From Nageia nagi (Eukaryota > Pinophyta), in the NCBI GenBank assembly GCA_050084985.1, contig JBITNC010000001.1, positions 187,178,001 through 187,242,000 of the forward strand: 64,000 nucleotides of DNA. The letters are read 5' to 3'. Shown here in pieces: positions 57,891 through 64,000 of this stretch (position 1 is the stretch's first letter; the number at the start of each line of letters is the position of its first letter). Below the pieces are notes generated by a model, which worked only from the letters and a program-made list of their open reading frames with translations, was not told where the DNA came from and did no database searches. The position numbers and the translations under genes were made by a program.

Positions 57891-60699
57891 TATAAATCAT
57901 GGATATTTAAAATAATATAACATCACAAAAATAGAATACAAGGTCACCGATTGAAATAACTACTACTATCTTATCTTAACGTGACCCCCCTCATCTTCTC
58001 TTTGGTCTCGCCTCCTCTTTAGGATAAATTTTAAGCATGATTTATAGCAATTTTCCTATTTTTAGGATTTCAAAAATATTTTTAAAATTTAAATGGTTTT
58101 TAAAATAGCCAAATATTTAAAAGATTTTCAAAGAAAAAAATTGTTTCAACTATCCAAATAAAATAGTTAGTTGGATAGTGCGATAAGAAGAATTACATCT
58201 AATAAGATTTTTAAAGTAAAAGTGAGGAGTAATAAGAAAGTACTAAATGATAGTAAGATTTTCCTAAGGATTCAAGGTATAATATCCAAACATTTGATGA
58301 ATCTTGGATCCCAAAGTATGAATGGGGAAACAAGTTAGCCAAAAAGAATAAAATTTTAAGCATCATGAGATAAATTTAGGGTAGAAGAGAATACCCTAAG
58401 AAATAAACATATCTAGATTAGATATTAACCTAGAATTAATCTAACTTTTAAAAAATAGAAAGGTTATAATAAGGAAAAATGATGAAATAATATAACAATT
58501 TCATCATGAATTCATTCATCAAGAGAGATGATGAAGTTTGAACTAAAGCAAATCCTTAAAAGCTTAGTGAATTGAAATATAGTTAGATTTAGAATCCTAA
58601 CTATGCATACTTATTCCTAGAAATTTGGAATATTAAACAAGGTTATGAATTCTAAAATGGTTATTAGTAGGCCTATTTCTTAAAGAAAGTTATTATAAAT
58701 CGAATAAGTGAGCTATAAGAGACTCACTTATATATGTAATAATCTAAGACTACTCAATCTAGTCAATTTATGCATAAAAAAGGATAAGAATTAATGATCA
58801 TATCATAAGGACCAAGTTAGGGTCAAGAAAAGAGGAGTAATATAAAGAATAACCTATGTTAAAAAGAAAAAAGAAAACTATGGAAATTATTTTTTCAATA
58901 GTGACAAAATTTCAAGAATGATGCCATGAGAATTCCAAGGAAGCATGAGAATTTATTGACTCTTAGAATAAATTAGTCAAGTTATAAGTAAACTTAAACT
59001 TTCCATCTAATTTATCTATATTTTGTTTTAAATTTTGAAACCTTGTGAAGAAGGTGTGTTATGTTCATCATATTCTAGTATGAATATCTTATATTATGAT
59101 AAAATATGTTTCATTCTTGTGTATGTAAAATGAAATAAGAGAACTCCAAACTATGATCGTTAACAAAAGAGACTAGTTATTCCAAGAGAGGAAGGATGTC
59201 ACAGACCAACTCCTTATTATGGATTCCCTTACTAGATTCAGGACTATGTGGCATTTGTTTGGTGTGAAATAAGTGAACATTGTGATGTTTTATTCCACTT
59301 AGAGTATTTTTTATGAAATTGATTTGAAAATGCTCTTATGAAAATATGATATTATATATCCTTCTTCATATAAGATATTATCAAGGTGTACATGTTGTGT
59401 TATGTAGGTCACAGGTATGAAGGTAGGATACTCATGGGTATGGAGATAATAACACAAGGTGGATCTAGGATCCAAAAAGGAGATCCAATATGACCACTAC
59501 TAGACAACTTCAAGTTAGTAAGACACATATAGATGTATGGGGTGATGATAATCAGGATTCCCCCTAGGATGTGTGTTGAATGTTTATTCTTGTTGGTTTT
59601 TTGTTATGAAGATTTTGTCAAGGACCCTTTAACAGGAACATTAGTAGTGGTAGGCAATTTATTACACTTTCATTACATATAGATATTAATTTAATTAATT
59701 AAAGATTACTTCAATTAATAAGATTATGTGATGAAGGATTAATTTAACTAATGTGATTAATTAAATTAATAACTTTATAAAAAAATAATATTAAATACTT
59801 AAAATTAATAATAATAATAATATAATCAAATAAATTAAAATAAAGTAATAAAATAAAAATAATTAAGGATAAGCTTAAGGAAAAGATAAGCTTGACACAT
59901 GGTCGGATAGGGTTAAGTGACAACTAAGAACTAAATGCTATGAACATAAAATATTATTATTTTATTAAAACCCTAATCTTTTGAAAAGTTATAAATATAC
60001 CTATAAAGCTCATATTTTGGGAAGGAATTGCAAGTGAGAAGTGAATATATGGAGAAATTGTGAGTTAAGGCTTATGGTAGTATTAGAAAAATCACTTAGA
60101 ATGCAAGGTTACGTTGTTTAAATGGAAGGTTAACCATTTTACTTTCTTTTAGCATTTAGTATTTTTTTATGTGTGAACATATTTTCTTATTTATGCAAAA
60201 GTAGTTGCATTATGGAAAAAAAATTTATTCTGATCCAAGTATACCCATGAGCTACTGTGTCCAAGGAAGGTCAGTTTGTGCTTGTGAGGGATCCTTGTTT
60301 GTTCAATTTATTAAGGATGTCACTTCATATTTAATAAAGGATACTTGTATTGATATTTTAGATATGTATTAATGTAATAAAAAGATAATTTGTATGAACT
60401 TGTATTATACATTACTAGACAATGAGAAATGATGATGTAATGTCTATATATATAATGTGCAAGATGGAGCCATGTATGGAATAACCTTATGACATATGGA
60501 TGATATGTTAATGATATTCTATGTGCAATTTTGATGTGTTAAAAATGTTGGTGTGATGTTCATTTCATTACAAGATGAAAATGTGATGGAATTTGATAAT
60601 GTTTATGATGTTCTTATAATCTTTAAGAAGAACATTAATTCATATTCATGATGAGTTTAGATATGATAAATTTATATTTCATTATGAATGAATACTTTT
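57891..60699. other. Long stretch without a recognised gene
   Basis: No domain on either strand. Noted: AT-rich ATTAATTAAATTAAT-type sequence and (AAT)n-like tract at 59680-59880, and a TATA-like TTATAAATATACC near 59990 followed by transcript-like sequence. The latter could be a solo LTR, but no borders were found. Confidence 0.45.
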
Positions 60700-61207
60700 G
60701 ATATTGCTAGATAAGAATTATTACAAAGTTATATCCCTATTTAGAATTGATGGAATCAACCCTTTCCTATCTAATTCCTAATTACCAAGATCACTTGGAA
60801 GACACTCAAATTCAACTAAATATAAGCATAACAACTATTGCCAATCTCACATAACATACACAAGAAACACAATATAAAGTGGTTTCTCCATCCTTGGGAG
60901 TACATCCACTAACTAAGATCTCATTACTCTTAGATGCACTCTCTTACATTCTACATTCCTACTTCTCCTACAACCATACTATGAACATACTTTTGCTCCT
61001 AAAACTTGAGTAAGTTTACAAGAGGGGAGGCCCTCTATTTATAGGATAAAATTTCCACCTTAACCTCCCTTTTACCCAAGGGTAAGGTTAAGGTTCCATA
61101 ATATAATATTCATTAAACACTTAAAAGTATCTGGTGATACTTTAAGTGTTTAATTAGTTATATAGAGGTACACATTAATTCTCAATATTACATTACAAAT
61201 TCTAACA
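60700..61207 (-). repeat. LTR of a minus-strand element (508 bp), 3' copy
   Basis: Minus-strand start TGTTAGAATTTGTAATG, end CTAGCAATATCA, with TG...CA termini. TATAAATA at 61036-61043 (minus) lies in the expected promoter place. The purine tract ACTAAGAGGGAG follows directly at 61208-61219 (read on the minus strand), which fixes this as the 3' LTR. The mate is not in the window. Confidence 0.78.
61036..61043 (-). promoter_or_regulatory. TATA box in minus-strand LTR
   Basis: TATAAATA within CCTATAAATAGAGGGCC on the minus strand. Confidence 0.6.
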
Positions 61208-61219
61208 CTCCCTCTTAGT
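61208..61219 (-). other. Polypurine tract of the same element
   Basis: Minus strand ACTAAGAGGGAG abutting the LTR. Confidence 0.72.
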
Positions 61220-61704
61220 ATAATATTGGGATAGAGTGCAAAAGAATAAGAAGGAGAGAGTAAGAGAGAGTTCTCCTCCATAAATATACAAGTGGAGATG
61301 AGAATATTTACATATTTGAGATCTTATTTTGAGACTCATTACTTTACCATTTGAAAAAATGGTTTAAAATACAATCATTAACCATAATTGATTTCATTTT
61401 ATAGAGTAGTTGACCAACAACAAGTTATCATGTGAGTCTTTGTGAACCTGCTAACCCAAAGTGAGTAACATGCATTATCACAAAGAAACCTACAAGCTAC
61501 AAGCAGCTTCATAAACAAGATCAATTATATGCATCATATTAATATTCATATTAATATAGTATAAATGAACTAAGTAATGCCATCCATAAACTTGATCAAT
61601 GGTGCACTATAAGTTATCAAAAAGATACCAAGCTAACACTTATAGTCACTTGCTATATATAAAACATGTGTTGATCAATATCCAAAAAATAGAGCACAAG
61701 CACA

Positions 61705-61890
61705 TATTAGTTCCTCACATATGGATAACCAAAGAGTATGAAAATACACATATTGATTCCTCATATATTGATAACTAAAATAGTGCATATGTTTTCTCAC
61801 ATATGGATAATCAAGCAGTGCCAAAATGCACATATTGATTCCTCACATAGAGATGCTAGTAGAAACCATTTTGTACCATGAGTTCCTCAC
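61705..61890. repeat. Tandem repeat, about 46-bp unit
   Basis: TTCCTCACATA-type cores start at 61711, 61757, 61793, 61839 and 61880, with ATGGATAA and GCACATATTGA between them. Confidence 0.75.
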
Positions 61891-62204
61891 ATAGAGCAAA
61901 TTTACCATGAAGGTGTACATTATATTCTCAACATAGTTCCACATACAGAGTGAATTAACTATGAAGGTGTACATTAGGATCTCATTATATAGTAAAATAT
62001 CCTCCTAGAGATGTTGTCATCACAAATATGAATGCAACACAAGAATTCAAACTTCAATCCCCTTGAGGACAACTTCACTAACCATAAAAAAATTTCAAAG
62101 TGTGCACAACATAGTTTCTAAAGTGGTCAAGTGAATAAATCAAGAGAGACAAAGTTAGTTGAATAAAGCTATAGTTGTTTCATCAAGAACTTTCTCTTTG
62201 ATAT

Positions 62205-62510
62205 AATGCACTTAGATTTGGGTTGCACTAGAATTCATCATGAATATGCCAAGCCAATACTTATAGTCAACCATACAATAAGAATTCAACACAAATTCAA
62301 AATGTGTGCTTGGATTTGTGATGCATTATAATTCATCATGGAGATGCCATGCCAATACTTATAGTCAACCATACAACAAGAATTCAACATGAATTCAAAA
62401 GGTGTGCTTGGATTTATGGTGCACTATAAGTTATCATGAAGATGGCAAGCCAATACTTATAGTCAACCATTCAAGAATTCAAAATATGCTTGGATTTATG
62501 ATCCACTATA
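62205..62510. repeat. Tandem repeat, 98-bp unit, about three copies
   Basis: GCCAATACTTATAGTCAACC starts at 62253, 62351 and 62449 (exactly 98 bp apart). Flanking words TGTGCTTGGATTT, CATCATG-AGATG and AAGAATTCAACA recur with it. A diverged copy lies near 61605-61655. Confidence 0.9.
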
Positions 62511-64000
62511 AATAGTGATTTGTTGTATAACCAATGTGTACTCAATAGAGTGCTAAATCATACACCTTTATTGAAAAATGAAGTAGTTACATTATAAAAT
62601 GTGCCTGGATTTTAGGTATGAGTCATCCATAGTACCCTCATACATATTACAATAGAAAATATAGAATTCAACCTTCACTCCCTCTTAAGGAAGACTTCAC
62701 CAACCAAACTTCAAAAAGGGGATTGGTGAATAAAAGATGCTTGAATTTTGAGTAGAAATATTCATTCTAGACTAGAGCATCTATTTGTTGTGATTAAGAT
62801 TATGTTTGAGCTTATACAAGACCCATAAAAGGTTCATATGCTTTCACATAATCTACCATTTCCTTTATAATGTGAATACCAAAGTGTCAAAGGATATCCT
62901 TACATATGGATGCTCTTTTCTTCCAGTTTTCTTTTAAACATCACATCCCACAATGGTTATTTCTTGCATCATACCTAATTTGCATCTCTTTCTCTTTTGC
63001 ATGTATTTCCCACATATTTTTTTAATAGCATTTCATTTCACTCGGCCAAGAGTTCTTTGTAATACAATATGTAAATAACTTTTTCTCTATTTATCATATC
63101 ATAGTTATGGGCTATTATCTCCATCTCATCCTTTTTCACAACCATTTCATGATGAAGGTAGGCATTGTTTAATTCTATCCATAAATTTGTATCCTTTTCA
63201 AAATAAAAGGAAGTACATCCTATGTTTGCAATGAAATTCTATGTGGGATTCATGACAATTAACCTATCGTTCATGACAAAAATATCCCATTTAATAGTTG
63301 ACATGAGAGAAAGAAAAAGTACATTGATACCATGATCACTTAGTTATCATGTGTCTTGTTAGTATTGTCATAATTGCAATATAAATAGGATATTATGTGT
63401 ATGACATCCAATTAATTAAATGATTTAAAGGTGAGATATTTTATCTCTATGGATCCATTATCCCAATGGTTCCTTTTCTTCAACTATCATAATCACAATT
63501 ATAACACTTTGACCATATCGATCTTTTTTCATTACAAATAGCCATAAGTGATCCTCACTTTTAATTTGAAACTTTACATTTACACTTTTAGTTAAAATCC
63601 TTTTTCTTTGTTATCCTTCATGGATTTTTCTTAGTTTCAAGCCCTACCAAGTGAGCTCCAGGATAACATAGTGCATCAAAGCATTTATGCAACATTACAG
63701 AATTGCTCCTTTATTTCCTTTGAGGCCTTTTTGCAATAGTGAATAACATTTATTCAATCATACCTAGATGATCATTTTGGTATTTACATGATCTTTCATC
63801 TCAATCATGATGATCATGTATGCCTATTATTTCATTTTCTCAATTGACTCAATTGCACATGGCATATCATGGTCAATACACCATTCAATCCTTATCTATT
63901 GTAATTTGTACTCTACTTTGCATCACCTTCCTAAATCCATAGGAGCATTTTGAACTCCTCATAATTGCATGGGTAGTTTGTCAACATAGTGATAGTGATC

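Larger units (their letters stand above)
61220..64000 (-). mobile_element. Interior of the LTR element, no recognisable pol, runs off the window
   Basis: The 2.8 kb next to the polypurine tract should hold the 3' end of pol in an autonomous copia element, but I could not read integrase, RT or RNase H motifs on the minus strand. Instead it contains ~46-bp and ~98-bp tandem repeats (61705-61890, 62205-62510). It may be a large non-autonomous (LARD-like) element or too decayed to read. Confidence 0.4.

Noticed and set aside
59985-60250. Possible solo LTR or promoter with TATAAATA
   Set aside because: No TG...CA borders, duplication or second copy could be found.

Overview
This window looks like intergenic DNA from a large plant genome, most probably a gymnosperm. 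It is strongly AT-rich and visibly poor in CG dinucleotides, and almost every recognisable stretch is a decayed transposable element. There are Ty3/gypsy and Ty1/copia retroelements, a hAT-like transposase relic and an En/Spm-like (Transposase_24-like) relic, plus one pentatricopeptide-repeat (PPR) pseudogene. The gymnosperm assignment is an inference from repeat style, PPR wording and CpG decay; no species marker was found. I see no intact host gene and no tRNA, rRNA or CRISPR.

Layout, left half. A minus-strand Ty3 integrase plus chromodomain relic lies at about 1.1-2.2 kb. A dispersed repeat (copy 1) is at 2.6-2.95 kb. E1, a Ty3 element with both LTRs, spans 4339-10186. A Tat-like Ty3 relic covers about 10.25-15.86 kb and has a second, archaeal-type RNase H domain between protease and RT. 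E3, a chromodomain Ty3 element, spans 16150-27354. A second copy of the E1 family, E2 (17418-22966), is inserted inside E3's gag gene. Both E2 and E3 keep recognisable 5-bp target duplications.

Layout, middle. From 27 to 41 kb there are unrecognised coding relics, a long degenerate minisatellite (30.1-30.7 kb), a minus-strand hAT relic (34.6-36.7 kb), a three-copy ~205-220 bp tandem array (37.3-37.9 kb) and a coiled-coil-like relic (38.5-41.1 kb). A second copy of the dispersed repeat (41.15 kb) abuts a plus-strand copia pol relic (41.5-43.85 kb). Then come a small inverted-repeat element, an (AT)n tract, a minisatellite and a diverged direct duplication (45-47.4 kb).

Layout, right half. A complete-bordered minus-strand copia element (48757-54218) has a perfect target duplication GTTGA. 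It splits an older minus-strand En/Spm-like gene whose two halves flank it (47.6-48.75 and 54.2-55.2 kb). A plus-strand PPR pseudogene follows (55.3-57.9 kb) with an unusual tandem amplification of its E-domain module. After a gene-free stretch, a minus-strand LTR at 60700-61207 with an adjacent polypurine tract marks the 3' end of another LTR element. Its interior runs off the right edge and is rich in ~98-bp and ~46-bp tandem repeats.

How the pieces relate. E1 and E2 are the same family but carry different deletions and different catalytic-site losses. Insertion order can be read from nesting: E3 then E2, and the En/Spm-like gene then the copia. All coordinates for degenerate domains are approximate; LTR borders are read directly.
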